From Acidobacteriota bacterium (GTDB taxonomy: Bacteria; Acidobacteriota; Thermoanaerobaculia; Thermoanaerobaculales; Thermoanaerobaculaceae), in the NCBI GenBank assembly GCA_004298115.1, contig SCRJ01000164.1, positions 1-56,133 on the forward strand: a stretch of DNA of 56,133 bases, written 5' to 3'. The translations under genes were made by a program, and so were the position numbers. How positions within the stretch are numbered: position 1 is the first letter of the stretch; every line of letters starts with the position of its first letter. Positions 17,124 through 26,059 of the stretch are shown one piece after another. The notes beneath the pieces are model-generated. The model did not search any database and was not told where the DNA came from. It saw nothing but the letters and a program-made list of their open reading frames with translations.

Positions 17124-18135
17124 CGCGGCTGCGGCGGTAGCGGCCGTCGGTCTCGCGCGCCACCCGCCCGGCCAGCTCGAGCGCCAGCAACCCTTCCAGC
17201 ACCTGGGCCACCGGCTGGCCGCTCGCGGCCGCGAGGCGATCGACGGTCACCGCCTCACCGGCGGGGATGAGCGCGAGCAGCGCCGGCTCGGGGCCGCCGG
17301 GCGCGGCGGCGCGCGGCGGCAACCCGATCGCGGCGAGCACGTCGTCGGCCGAGAGCACCGGCGCGGCGCCGGCGCGCAACAGGCCGTTCGGCCCTGCCGA
17401 CAGGCGGGAGAACACCGACCCGGGCACCGCCAGCACCTCGCGCCCCTCGTCGAGGGCGAGGCGGGCGGTGATCAGGGCGCCCGAGCGCTCGTCCGCCTCG
17501 ATCACGACGACGGCCTCGGCGAGGCCGGCGATCAGGCGGTTGCGCTCGGGGAAGTGGTGGGCGAGCGGCGGCGCTCCGGGAGGGTACTCGGTGAGCAGGC
17601 ATCCCGCCGCCGCGATCTCCCCGGCAAGCTCGGCATGCTCGGGCGGGTACACGCGGTCGGGCCCGGCGCCCCACACCGCGACCGTCCCCCCGCCGCCGGC
17701 GAGCGCGCCGCGGTGCGCCGCGGCGTCCACCCCCCTCGCCATACCGGAGACGACCGCCACGCCGGCGGCGGCCAGCTCGCGCCCGAGGTACTCGGCGACC
17801 TCGCGCCCGTACGCCGTCGCCCGCCGGGCGCCCACCAACGCGACGGCGCGGGCCTGGGGCAGGGAGCCGCGCAGGAACAGTCCGAGCGGCGGGTCCGCGG
17901 TGGCGGCGAGACCCGCCGGGAAGTCGGCGTCGCCGGCCGCGCTCCAGCGCCACTGAAGCCGCGCGAGCGCGCCCTCGACTCCCGGCACGCGGTTGGCGAG
18001 CGCCTCGGTGACGGCGCGATCGCTCTCGGCGTCGCCGCCCGCAAGCAGCGCTCGCGCCGCATCGCGCGCAACGCGGCCGCCGTCCGGGCGCGCGAGGACG
18101 CAGGCCAGGGCGAGGCGTGATCGGGAAATGTCCAC
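17113..18135 (-). CDS. dprA: DNA-processing protein DprA
   Basis: A 340-residue DprA/Smf protein, which in competent bacteria shields incoming single-stranded DNA and loads RecA. The Rossmann-like core carries VALVGARRATAYGREVAEYLG, VVSGMARGVDAAAHRGAL, TVAVWGAGPDRVYPPEH and FPERNRLIAGLAEAVVVIEA. The N-terminal region is SAM-like, and the C-terminal 60 residues form a winged-helix-like segment (VDRLAAASGQPVAQVLEGLLALELAG). Length is typical. It diverges from the envelope operon starting at 18179. Its presence suggests capacity for DNA uptake. Confidence 0.95.
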   Translation of the reverse strand: MDISRSRLALACVLARPDGGRVARDAARALLAGGDAESDRAVTEALANRVPGVEGALARLQWRWSAAGDADFPAGLAATADPPLGLFLRGSLPQARAVALVGARRATAYGREVAEYLGRELAAAGVAVVSGMARGVDAAAHRGALAGGGGTVAVWGAGPDRVYPPEHAELAGEIAAAGCLLTEYPPGAPPLAHHFPERNRLIAGLAEAVVVIEADERSGALITARLALDEGREVLAVPGSVFSRLSAGPNGLLRAGAAPVLSADDVLAAIGLPPRAAAPGGPEPALLALIPAGEAVTVDRLAAASGQPVAQVLEGLLALELAGRVARETDGRYRRSRVTG

Positions 18136-18148
18136 CTCCGGCTGCGCC

Positions 18149-18154
18149 TATAAT
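18149..18154 (+). promoter_or_regulatory. Perfect TATAAT -10 hexamer upstream of TPR lipoprotein
   Basis: TATAAT at 18149-18154 lies 24 bp before the ATG of the first gene in the plus-strand envelope operon. A good -35 box was not seen at the standard distance. Confidence 0.5.
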
Positions 18155-18178
18155 ACTTGCACCTAACCTGGGGGCGCC

Positions 18179-18556
18179 ATGCGGTGGGGATTCGGAGTCC
18201 TGGCGGTGGTGGCGATCGGCGGCGCGGCGTGTGCCTCGAGCGGCCCGGCGGCCGTGGTCCACGCCCAGTTGCGCGAGGGCGTGCGCGCCGCGCAGCGCGG
18301 CTACTGGCAGGAGGCGTTGTTCCGCTTCGAGAAGGCGCGCGCGGCCGAGCCGTCGGACCCCGAGGTGCTGAACAACGTCGCGGTCGCGCTCGAGGCGCTC
18401 GGCCGCTACGACGACGCGCTCGCCACGTACAAGAAGGCGCTCGAGAGCGGGGCCAAGCCGACCGCGCTGCGGCGCAACTACGCCCGCTTCGCCGAGTTCT
18501 ACTCGAGCTACGCCAAGGGCGCGAAGCCGAAGGAGGGCAGCGATGCGGCCCATTAG
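18179..18556 (+). CDS. Small TPR lipoprotein
   Basis: A 125-residue protein with a lipobox signal (GGAAC at about residues 16-20). The body holds about two tetratricopeptide repeats: REGVRAAQRGYWQEALFRFEKA and NNVAVALEALGRYDDALATYKKAL. TPRs serve protein-protein contacts, here probably in the periplasm. Its 3' end overlaps the next gene by 14 bp, so it is likely cotranslated with the two downstream envelope genes. Confidence 0.8.
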   Translation: MRWGFGVLAVVAIGGAACASSGPAAVVHAQLREGVRAAQRGYWQEALFRFEKARAAEPSDPEVLNNVAVALEALGRYDDALATYKKALESGAKPTALRRNYARFAEFYSSYAKGAKPKEGSDAAH

Positions 18557-19229
18557 CCTCGCCGCCGCCTGCCTCGCGCTCGCGGCCACGGCCGCGGCCG
18601 GGGTGCGGGAAGTGGAGCTTTCGCTCCCGGTGCGCTCCAAGCTCGCGCTGACCGGCCACGAGCGGCTCTACATCGGGCCGTTCGTACGCGAGCGCGGGGG
18701 CGACGAGAAGGCGCAGGACCTCAGCTTCGACGTGGCGGCCGAGTTCGAGCGCTACATCCGGAAGCTGCTGCGCAAGGAGACCAAGTTCGTCCTCGTGCCG
18801 GCGATCGACGGCGTACGGCCGCCGACCACCGACACGCTCCGGCTCGCGAAGGCGGCCGAGTTCTGGCGCGACCTCGGGGCGCGCTCCGGCGCGGACTTCA
18901 TCGTGGCCGGCTCGATCGACTTCGAGGTCAAGGACCGCAGCGCCTACAAGATGGAATCGTACGAGTCGCCGATCGACGGGCGGACGTTCTACCGCCAGGT
19001 GCTGGTCGAGCAGACCGGCTTCACCTACGACATCCTCCTCGACGTCTACGACGCGCGCACCGGCGCCCTGGTGTTCGAGCAGCCGCTGAAGGACTTCCAG
19101 GAGAAGCCGGAGCGCAATTACGACGAGTTCAAGGGCATGTTCTCGAACCTGTTCGCGCTCGAGAACCAGCTCATCGGCGTGTTCGTGCCGCGCACCGTGA
19201 AGACCAAGAGAGTGCTCTACACACCGTAG
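18543..19229 (+). CDS. Hypothetical periplasmic protein in envelope operon
   Basis: A 228-residue protein with a short signal peptide (residues 1-20, ending near AAAG). The mature part alternates strands and helices: LYIGPFVRERG, a helix FEAYIRKLL-like segment, GADFIVAGSIDFEVKD and YDILLDVYDARTGALVFEQ. This pattern is loosely like CsgG/LpoB or TolB-N-type lipoprotein folds that compute an envelope response, but no signature is decisive. It lies between a TPR lipoprotein and a barrel protein with gaps of 14 bp overlap and 10 bp, supporting a joint envelope function. Confidence 0.75.
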   Translation: MRPISLAAACLALAATAAAGVREVELSLPVRSKLALTGHERLYIGPFVRERGGDEKAQDLSFDVAAEFERYIRKLLRKETKFVLVPAIDGVRPPTTDTLRLAKAAEFWRDLGARSGADFIVAGSIDFEVKDRSAYKMESYESPIDGRTFYRQVLVEQTGFTYDILLDVYDARTGALVFEQPLKDFQEKPERNYDEFKGMFSNLFALENQLIGVFVPRTVKTKRVLYTP

Positions 19230-19239
19230 GGAGGGCTCG

Positions 19240-22086
19240 ATGAGGCCTCGCGCCGCCGTCTGGGTCCTGGCGTTGCTGCTCGCCGCGCCGGCCATGACCC
19301 AGGACTACACCTACTTCGGCAAGAACAAGATCCACTACGACACCTTCATCTGGAAGGTCTACCCGACCCCGCACTTCCGCATCTCCTTCTACGACCGGGT
19401 CGAGCCCTCGCTGCCGAAGCTGGCCTCGTTCGCGGAGAGCGCCTACGACGAGCTGGCGCGGCGGCTCAACTTCCAGATCGCCGAGCCGATCCCGATCATC
19501 GCCTACGCGACCCACGCCGAGTTCGAGCAGACCAACGTCCTCGTCGAGTTCATCCCGGAAGGAGTCGGGGCGTTCGCGGTGCCGGCGCGCAACCGGATGG
19601 TGCTGCCGGTCGACCTCCCCGACGAGGCGCTGCAAAAGCTCATCCAGCACGAGCTGACGCACGTCTTCCAGTTCGAGATCCTGTTCCAGGGGAAGCTGGC
19701 CAAGGCGCTGGCCGCCAACCCGCCGCAGTGGTTCAGCGAGGGGATGGCCTCGTACCTGGCCAACGACGAGGACGCCCGGGCGCGCGCGTTGATGCGGGAC
19801 GCCGTCGCCTCCGACCGCGTCCCCTCCGTGACCAGCGACGTCCAGGGCTACTTTGCCTACCGCTTCGGGCACATGGTGTTCCAGTTCGTCGAGGCGGAGT
19901 GGGGCCCGGAGGGGCTGCGCGACTTCGTCTACGAATTCCGCAACACCCTGGGCAGCGGCGTCGGCAAGTCGATCAAACGCGCGTTCGACCTCGATGCCGA
20001 TGAGTTCGACGCCCGCTTCCGTGCCTGGCTGCGGAAGTATTACCAGGGCATCATCCTCGACCGCAGCGACCCGCGCGAGTTCGGGCCCGCGTTCCGGGTG
20101 GACGAGGAACGGCGGTCGTACGAGACGTCGCCCGTGGCGTCCCCGTCCGGAGACCTCATCGCGGCGTTCTCGACCTACAAGGAGAACGTCGACGTGGTGC
20201 TGCTCGGCGTGCCCAACCGCAAGCTCTTCCGCAGGTTGACGCCGGGCGACACGACGCGCTACACGTACCTCATCGCGCAGATGCTCACGGTCGGCCCGGA
20301 CCGCGGCGGCGACCTCGCGTTCTCGCCCGACGGCGACCGCGTCGCGGTGTTCGCCCGGCACGAACGCGGCCGCATGCTGCTGCTCCTCGACGCGGTCAAC
20401 GGCGGGATCGAGCGGATGATCCCGATGCCGGAGCTGGACCAGGCGATGGAGCCGGCGTTCTCCCCCGACGGTCGGACCGTCGCGTTCCACGCCTTCGCCG
20501 GCGGCCGCGCCGACATCTACCTGCTCGACCTCGAATCCGGAAAGACGACGAACCTCACCGACGACGACGCCTACGACTCGGCGCCGGTGTTCACCCCGGA
20601 CGGGACGAGCATCGTGTACAGCTCGGAGAGCGCCGAGAACGCCAAGCTCTTCGAGATCTCGATCGCCCGCCCGGCCGAGCGCCGCCAGCTCACGTTCGGC
20701 GCCGGCAACGACGAGGGCGCGTGCTTCTCGCGCGACGGCAAGCGGCTCTACTTCGCCTCCGACCGCGACCAGGGGGTGCTCGACATCTACGCCCTCGACC
20801 TCGCGAGCCGCGACCTCGCCCGGCTCACCAAGGTCATCGGCGCCGCGCTCAACCCGGCGGCGGTCCCGACGCCGGACGGCGAGCGCGTGGTCTACCAGGC
20901 GTACACCAAGGGCCGCTACATGCTGTACGAGACCGACCCGGCGCAAGGCAAACCGGCCGGGAAGGAAGCGCCGGAGCAGGCGGTGAAGGAGCGGCCGCCG
21001 TTCGTCCCGGCCGTCACCGTCGCCGTCAACAAGGACAAGATCGAGCCGGTCAAGCGGCACAAGCTGTTCGTCGACAACGGCCAGGTCCTCGTCGGGATCA
21101 GCGGCGACAACACGCTGATCTCGCAGACCTACATCTCGTTCGCCGACAACTACGGCGACCGGCGCTTCGACGTGCTCCTCGAGTCGGTGAGCGGCTTCTC
21201 CAACTTCCAGTTCTCCTACCTGAACCTGGCCAAGCGCCTGCAGTGGGGGGTGTCGATCTTCGACAACCGCAGCTACTACGTGTACGCCTCGCCGGTCGAA
21301 GACAACGTCCAGCGCCAGCGCATCTTCCGCCAGACCGGCGTGGCGCTGTTCGCGCAGTACCCGCTCTCGATCTATCACCGCGTCGAGGGGGCGGTCGGCT
21401 ACATCGACCAGGAAGCCGACTACCCGTTCCTCACCCCGGAGGGCCAGGTCGCGTTCGTGGGCCTGAGCAACAAGGTCCCGTTCGCCCAGGCCGCCTTCAC
21501 CGGCGACACCACGTTCTGGCAGAGCTACGGCCCGCACGGCGGGCACCGCTACCAGCTCAGCTACCAGTACGCGATGAACGGGAGCGGCGGCGGCGTGCTC
21601 TCCAAGGACATCAGCTTCGACGGCCGCCAGTATGTGCCGATCTCGCGCCGCAACGAGTTCGCCCTCCGCCTCTACGCCGTCTCCGCGTCCGGCCGCCAGC
21701 CGAACATCTACTACTTCGGCGGCCTCGACACCCTGCGCGGCTTCGACTTCCGCTCCCTCGCCGGCAACCGCGGCGGCTACCTCAACACCGAGTGGCGCTT
21801 CCCGCTCATCGACCACCTCGTGCTGCCGTGGCTGCACGTGGCCGGCGTGCGCGGCCGCTTCTTCCTCGACGTCGGCGGCGCCTGGTTCGACGTTCCCGGT
21901 TTCAAGCAGCCGTTCCGCTGCGTCAACGACGGGCGGCTGCAGGACTGCGTCTCCTCCTACGGCTTCGGGATGTCCCTCGACCTGTTCGGTCTGCCGGTGA
22001 ACTGGGACTTCTCGAAGCGCTGGGACTTCAAGCACACCTTCGACAAGGGCGCGCAGACGTCGTTCTGGGTCGGCTTCCAGTATTAG
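19240..22086 (+). CDS. Peptidase-MA-like, PD40 propeller and Omp85-like barrel fusion protein
   Basis: A 948-residue exported protein with three modules. Residues about 25-280 form a gluzincin-like domain with H137-E-L-T-H141 and the third ligand candidate E167 in FSEGMASYL. Residues about 290-570 hold PD40/TolB-type beta-propeller blades with repeated FSPDG, FTPDG and FSRDG motifs. Residues about 600-948 resemble the surface-antigen barrel of BamA/TamA, including YYFGGLDTLRGFDFRSLAGNRGGY and a final aromatic residue (VGFQY). No POTRA domains are seen. The protein is expected at the outer membrane with its peptidase and propeller in the periplasm. Whether it is an active peptidase is unknown. 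Confidence 0.88.
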   Translation: MRPRAAVWVLALLLAAPAMTQDYTYFGKNKIHYDTFIWKVYPTPHFRISFYDRVEPSLPKLASFAESAYDELARRLNFQIAEPIPIIAYATHAEFEQTNVLVEFIPEGVGAFAVPARNRMVLPVDLPDEALQKLIQHELTHVFQFEILFQGKLAKALAANPPQWFSEGMASYLANDEDARARALMRDAVASDRVPSVTSDVQGYFAYRFGHMVFQFVEAEWGPEGLRDFVYEFRNTLGSGVGKSIKRAFDLDADEFDARFRAWLRKYYQGIILDRSDPREFGPAFRVDEERRSYETSPVASPSGDLIAAFSTYKENVDVVLLGVPNRKLFRRLTPGDTTRYTYLIAQMLTVGPDRGGDLAFSPDGDRVAVFARHERGRMLLLLDAVNGGIERMIPMPELDQAMEPAFSPDGRTVAFHAFAGGRADIYLLDLESGKTTNLTDDDAYDSAPVFTPDGTSIVYSSESAENAKLFEISIARPAERRQLTFGAGNDEGACFSRDGKRLYFASDRDQGVLDIYALDLASRDLARLTKVIGAALNPAAVPTPDGERVVYQAYTKGRYMLYETDPAQGKPAGKEAPEQAVKERPPFVPAVTVAVNKDKIEPVKRHKLFVDNGQVLVGISGDNTLISQTYISFADNYGDRRFDVLLESVSGFSNFQFSYLNLAKRLQWGVSIFDNRSYYVYASPVEDNVQRQRIFRQTGVALFAQYPLSIYHRVEGAVGYIDQEADYPFLTPEGQVAFVGLSNKVPFAQAAFTGDTTFWQSYGPHGGHRYQLSYQYAMNGSGGGVLSKDISFDGRQYVPISRRNEFALRLYAVSASGRQPNIYYFGGLDTLRGFDFRSLAGNRGGYLNTEWRFPLIDHLVLPWLHVAGVRGRFFLDVGGAWFDVPGFKQPFRCVNDGRLQDCVSSYGFGMSLDLFGLPVNWDFSKRWDFKHTFDKGAQTSFWVGFQY

Positions 22087-22096
22087 CGAAGATGTG

Positions 22097-22145
22097 GTCC
22101 GTGGTCCGTGGTCCGTGGACCGTGGTCCGTGGACCGTGGTCCGAG
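22097..22145. repeat. Heptanucleotide tandem array, copy 2
   Basis: Seven 7-mers of consensus GTCCGTG with GACCGTG variants begin 10 bp after the stop codon of the barrel-protein gene. The array has the same unit and the same position relative to a stop codon as the array at 2714-2797, and the same GC-rich palindrome follows it, here interrupted by an IS element. Confidence 0.9.
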
Positions 22146-22161
22146 CCGGCTGCGCCGCGCA

Positions 22162-23545
22162 ATCAGGACATGGGTAAGGGTTTTGGTTCAGGACATAGGT
22201 AACACTCGTGGGGTGGTGTTGTCCAGGCCGCAGTCCTTTCTGGAGGTGTTGTGCTGGCGCGCATGCGCGCCAGCGGTGTCGGGTTGAATTCGGGGCGCGA
22301 CGGGTGTGGCGGCGTGGAAGGACTCGGTCCCCAAGTCGACGAGGCCGAGGCAGAGGCGGCCGAAGTGGACGGTATAGCTGGCTGGTCCCGCGGGTTTGAG
22401 GCCGACGTCCCACCCCGCCAGAGCCTGCGTGACCGGGAGAGAGAGCCCTTCGATCGTGATCTGTCCGCTCGTCCTCACCCGGCGCTGCAAATAGCCGTCC
22501 GGATACTGCACGCAGTCGGGGGTCCCGTGGTAGCGCCGGTCGGAGCGGACATACACCTCGGCTGGACACCGCATGCCAAGCGCCTCGTGCGGTCGCTCCC
22601 GGTTGAAGCTCTCCCGCCACACCTCCAGGGCCGCCACTTGGCTCTTGAGATCCCCCGTCTTGTGTCGCTCCACCTCATGTGCGATGTCCCGGTGCATCCG
22701 CTCGTGCCCACCGTTCTCCGATGGGCGCCCCGGTGTGATTCGGTCCAGGTCGATCCCCAGCACCACCCACCACGCCGACAGCCTGCTCAGCCCCAGCGGC
22801 GCCGAACGCGAGGCAAATGGCGAGCCATTGTCACTCCGGATCCTCGCCGGCAGCCCGTAACGCCGAAACAGCTTCTCGAACTCCGCCCGCACCGTCTGTG
22901 TGCGAGCATCCGCCGGCACCGCCGCGCACAGCACGTACCGGCTGTAATCGTCCCGCACCGTCAGCGGCGCGCACCGCTCCCCATCCGGCATGTACCAATA
23001 CCCCTTGAAGTCCACCGTCCACACATCGTTCGGACCCTCCGCCGCCCGCCGGTCCGTCAGCCTTCCCCCACGCTCACTCAACCGCCGCCGCCGCTTCTCC
23101 ACCAACCCAGCCCGATCCAACACCCGCTTGAACGAACTCTCCGACGGCACCTCCTCCCCACCGTGCTTCCTCGCGTACACCTCCCGGATCTTCCGCGGCC
23201 CCCACCCCATGTGCGCGTGCTTCAACCGCACGATCTCGCACACCACACCCTCGCCCACCTCCTCTGGACTCCGTCTCGGCCGCCGTGATCGATCCCCAAG
23301 CCCTCCAAACCCCTCCCGGTCGTACCTCTTCACCCACTTGTACCCCGTCTTCTCCGCAACCCCATACTCCCGGCATAACCCCGCGAACGACATCTCCCTC
23401 GCCATCGCCCTCACCACAAACTCGTGCCGCATATCCATGGCGTAACGCTCCTTCCAGGGCATGTCGGCCCTCCATCCTCAAAGGGCCAATTCTCCTCAAA
23501 CCCTTACCCATGTCCTGAACCTGATCCGTTACCCATGTCCTGAAC
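22162..23545 (-). mobile_element. IS481-like insertion sequence
   Basis: About 1.38 kb with one transposase gene between terminal inverted repeats. Each end carries two copies of a 16-mer close to TTCAGGACATGGGTAA: 22163-22177 and 22187-22202 at the left, and the complement at 23504-23519 and 23529-23544 at the right, with near-equal spacing. The exact ends and target duplication cannot be fixed by eye. The element splits copy 2 of the composite repeat: array to the left, palindromic block to the right. Confidence 0.88.
22188..23462 (-). CDS. IS481-family DDE transposase
   Basis: A 424-residue transposase. Residues about 1-130 hold helix-turn-helix DNA-binding regions (MSFAGLCREYGVAEKTGYKWVKRY). 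The integrase catalytic core follows with the DDE candidates in VWTVDFKGYW (first Asp), RSDNGSPF (second Asp) and GGHERMHRDI (Glu), then the FNRERPHEALGMRCPAEVY motif typical of IS481/IS3-type integrases. The frame is intact, so the element may be functional. The stop codon lies within the inner left terminal repeat. Confidence 0.95.
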   Translation of the reverse strand: MPWKERYAMDMRHEFVVRAMAREMSFAGLCREYGVAEKTGYKWVKRYDREGFGGLGDRSRRPRRSPEEVGEGVVCEIVRLKHAHMGWGPRKIREVYARKHGGEEVPSESSFKRVLDRAGLVEKRRRRLSERGGRLTDRRAAEGPNDVWTVDFKGYWYMPDGERCAPLTVRDDYSRYVLCAAVPADARTQTVRAEFEKLFRRYGLPARIRSDNGSPFASRSAPLGLSRLSAWWVVLGIDLDRITPGRPSENGGHERMHRDIAHEVERHKTGDLKSQVAALEVWRESFNRERPHEALGMRCPAEVYVRSDRRYHGTPDCVQYPDGYLQRRVRTSGQITIEGLSLPVTQALAGWDVGLKPAGPASYTVHFGRLCLGLVDLGTESFHAATPVAPRIQPDTAGAHARQHNTSRKDCGLDNTTPRVLPMS

Positions 23546-23835
23546 CTGTACCCGCCCGGCCGCAGGCCGCGCAGCCCCAAGCGCCCCCCTCGAAGACGAG
23601 AAACTCGACGCTAGGCAGGGCGTCCAAGCTTGGGGCGTGCAGCCGCGCCGCCGAGAGTGGTAGGGGCCGGTGATCACACTTTGCTGCCGGCGGCCTGACC
23701 TAAGGGTACCCATATCCCTCGGCCGACGGACCAGCGCTGCCGAGCACTAAACAAAGTGTGATGCCCGGCCCCTGGCAAGGCGGACGAGGCGGGAGGAGCG
23801 GAGCGTACCCGGAGGCTACATGAGGACGCGAGCGG
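23545..23835. repeat. Composite dispersed repeat with long inverted arms, copy 2
   Basis: The counterpart of 2800-3090 in the same orientation. Arms at 23663-23683 and 23752-23772 are identical to those of copy 1 and enclose a loop of exactly 68 nt that is only about 70 percent identical. The flanks are also shared (GAAGACGAGA, GGCAGGGC, CTTGGGGCGTG, GGCGGGAGGAGCGGA). The outer 8-bp stem seen in copy 1 is partly degraded here. Arms conserved more than the loop suggest selection on structure or recent spread. Confidence 0.8.
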
Positions 23836-23973
23836 GGCGAGGGTAACGCTAGGCGAGACGCGGCTTGGCCGCGGCTCGCGGGGGGCTCGGGGGGCAAGAG
23901 CGGCCGGGTGGGCGGTGGAGCGGCCGCGGGCCCCCCGACAGGATTGCGGTCCGCTATCGGCGGCGCCCCGGAG

Positions 23974-26010
23974 CTACTTGGCGCGGCGGGCGTCGAGGAC
24001 GATGCCCGCCCCCAGCAGCATGAACACCGCGAACCCCAGCCAGTTTCCCGCCCACCCCGTGTTGCCGAGCTGCGGGATGAGCGTGTGGTGGAAGCGCTCC
24101 TGCAGCGCGTCCACGGCGCCCTTGAACACCCCGGCGAGCGCGCCGCCGGCGATCAGGCCAGAGGCGACCAGCGTGCCGCGGTCGCCGCGCGCCTTCTCGA
24201 GCCCGGCATCGCCTGCCGCGGAGCGCTTGACGACCCACGCCACGATCGCGCCGACGAGCAGCGGCGTGTTCAGGTCCATCGGCAGGTACATGCCGAGCGC
24301 GAAGGCGAGCCCGGAGACGCCGACCAGCTCGACGACGATCGCGATCACCGCCCCGAGGCCGTACAGGAACCACGGCGCCTCGGCCGAGCCCATCATCGAG
24401 CGCGCCACCGCCGCCATCGCGTTCGCCTGCGGCGCCGGCAGCGGCCGCGGGTGCGCGGCCGAGAGGACGTACCCGTCCGTGTAGGCGAACAGGAGCATCA
24501 CGGCCGTCACCGTGATCGAGGCGAGCGCCGCACCGCCGATCAGCGACCACTGGATCTTCCGCGGCGTACCGCCCACCCAGTAGCCGACCTTCATCAGCGT
24601 CACCATCGAACCGGTCATCGACAGGGCGGAGCAGACGACGCCGCCGATCAGCAGCGTGGCCAGCATCCCCTGGCCGCCCGACAGGCCGAGGCGCGCCAGG
24701 ACCACGGCGGCCACGATCAGCGTCGTCAGCGTCATCCCGGAGACCGGCGTGATCGAGATCATCGCCACCGCCCACGCCGACACCGCCGCGAACAGGAACG
24801 AGATCAGCAGCGTGAGCGCGAGCGCGACGAGCGTCTTGACCGTGGCGCCCGGCACCCCGGCGAGCACGACGAAGCGGAAGTAGATCCCGATCGCGACCGC
24901 GGTCACGGCGCCGAGCACCGCGACGGTCGTCATCGGCACGTCCTGGTCCGTGCGCGGCAGCGACGCGGCAGCGCCGCCGGTCTTCAGTCGCGTCAACTCC
25001 TTGAGCACCGTGCGCAGCGCCTGCACGATCACCGGGCTCATCTTGGCGATCGAGATCAGCCCGGCGGCGAAGATGCCGCCGATCCCGATCAGGCGCACGT
25101 AGTTGCCGAACACCGCCTCGGCGTCGAGCCCGGCGACCGGCGGCATTCCGGGAAACAGCCCCCCCGGTACCTGCGCGCCGATGCGGGCGACCAGCGGCAC
25201 CAGCACCCAGTACGAAAGGAACGACCCGGCGCAGATGATCGCGGCGTAGCGGACGCCGATGATGTACCCCAGGCCCATCACGGCGGCCGAGGTGTTGAGC
25301 GTAAAGATCGCCTTGAGCTTGTTGGTCGCGGCGTCGAACGCCGGCACCAGCGCGGTCGAGAACGTGTCACGCCAGGCCTCGAACCCCGCCGCCAGGTAGT
25401 CGAGCACGAAGCCGATCCCCATCGACCCGAGCAGCACCCCGGCGGCCTTGCCGCCCTTCTCGCCGGTGACGAGGATCTCCGTCGTGGCCGTCGCCTCGGG
25501 GAACGGCAGCTTGCCGTGCATCTCGGCCACGAAGTAGCGCCGGAACGGGATCAGGAAGACCACGCCGAGCACGGCGCCGAGGAACGGCACGAGGAAGATC
25601 TGCATGAACCCCGAGCGCCCCTCGAGGCCGAGCACGAAGATCGCGGGCATCACGAACACCGAGCCCCCGACCACGATCCCGGCGGTGGCCCCGAGCGTCG
25701 CCACCTGGAGGTTCTCGAGGATCGTCGAGGTGCGCCGCCCGGCCGCGCCCAGCATGGCGGAGTAGCCGACCGCGAGGATCGCGATCGGGATCGCCGTCTC
25801 GACCCCCTGGCCGAGCTTGAGCGCGATGTACGCCGCCGCCGCGGAGAACAGCACGGTCATGGCGAGGCCGAGCGCGACCGAGCGCGCCGTCACCTCGGGG
25901 ACGCTGCGCTCCGCCGCGATCAGCGGCTCGTACGTCTCGCCGGGCTTCAGGGGGCGATAGGCGTTTTCGGGGAGACCGGGGATGAGCTGCGGCGCCTCGG
26001 GGGTGTCCAT
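23974..26010 (-). CDS. OPT-family oligopeptide transporter
   Basis: A 678-residue inner-membrane protein with about 14-16 hydrophobic helices. Family features include PEVTARSVALGLAMTVLFS and YIALKLGQGVETAIPIAILA at the N-terminus, the TEILVTGEKGGKAAGVLLGSMGIG segment, PVSGMTLTTLI, and LGMYLPMDLNTPLLVGAIVAW near the C-terminus. Bacterial OPT members import oligopeptides or metal-chelate complexes; the substrate is unknown. It lies about 50 bp after a small secreted-protein gene and is probably in the serS transcript. Confidence 0.93.
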   Translation of the reverse strand: MDTPEAPQLIPGLPENAYRPLKPGETYEPLIAAERSVPEVTARSVALGLAMTVLFSAAAAYIALKLGQGVETAIPIAILAVGYSAMLGAAGRRTSTILENLQVATLGATAGIVVGGSVFVMPAIFVLGLEGRSGFMQIFLVPFLGAVLGVVFLIPFRRYFVAEMHGKLPFPEATATTEILVTGEKGGKAAGVLLGSMGIGFVLDYLAAGFEAWRDTFSTALVPAFDAATNKLKAIFTLNTSAAVMGLGYIIGVRYAAIICAGSFLSYWVLVPLVARIGAQVPGGLFPGMPPVAGLDAEAVFGNYVRLIGIGGIFAAGLISIAKMSPVIVQALRTVLKELTRLKTGGAAASLPRTDQDVPMTTVAVLGAVTAVAIGIYFRFVVLAGVPGATVKTLVALALTLLISFLFAAVSAWAVAMISITPVSGMTLTTLIVAAVVLARLGLSGGQGMLATLLIGGVVCSALSMTGSMVTLMKVGYWVGGTPRKIQWSLIGGAALASITVTAVMLLFAYTDGYVLSAAHPRPLPAPQANAMAAVARSMMGSAEAPWFLYGLGAVIAIVVELVGVSGLAFALGMYLPMDLNTPLLVGAIVAWVVKRSAAGDAGLEKARGDRGTLVASGLIAGGALAGVFKGAVDALQERFHHTLIPQLGNTGWAGNWLGFAVFMLLGAGIVLDARRAK

Positions 26011-26059
26011 GGCCGGTGATTGTAGCGCCGGGGACCGCGGCCGTCCGGCGCCGGCGCCG

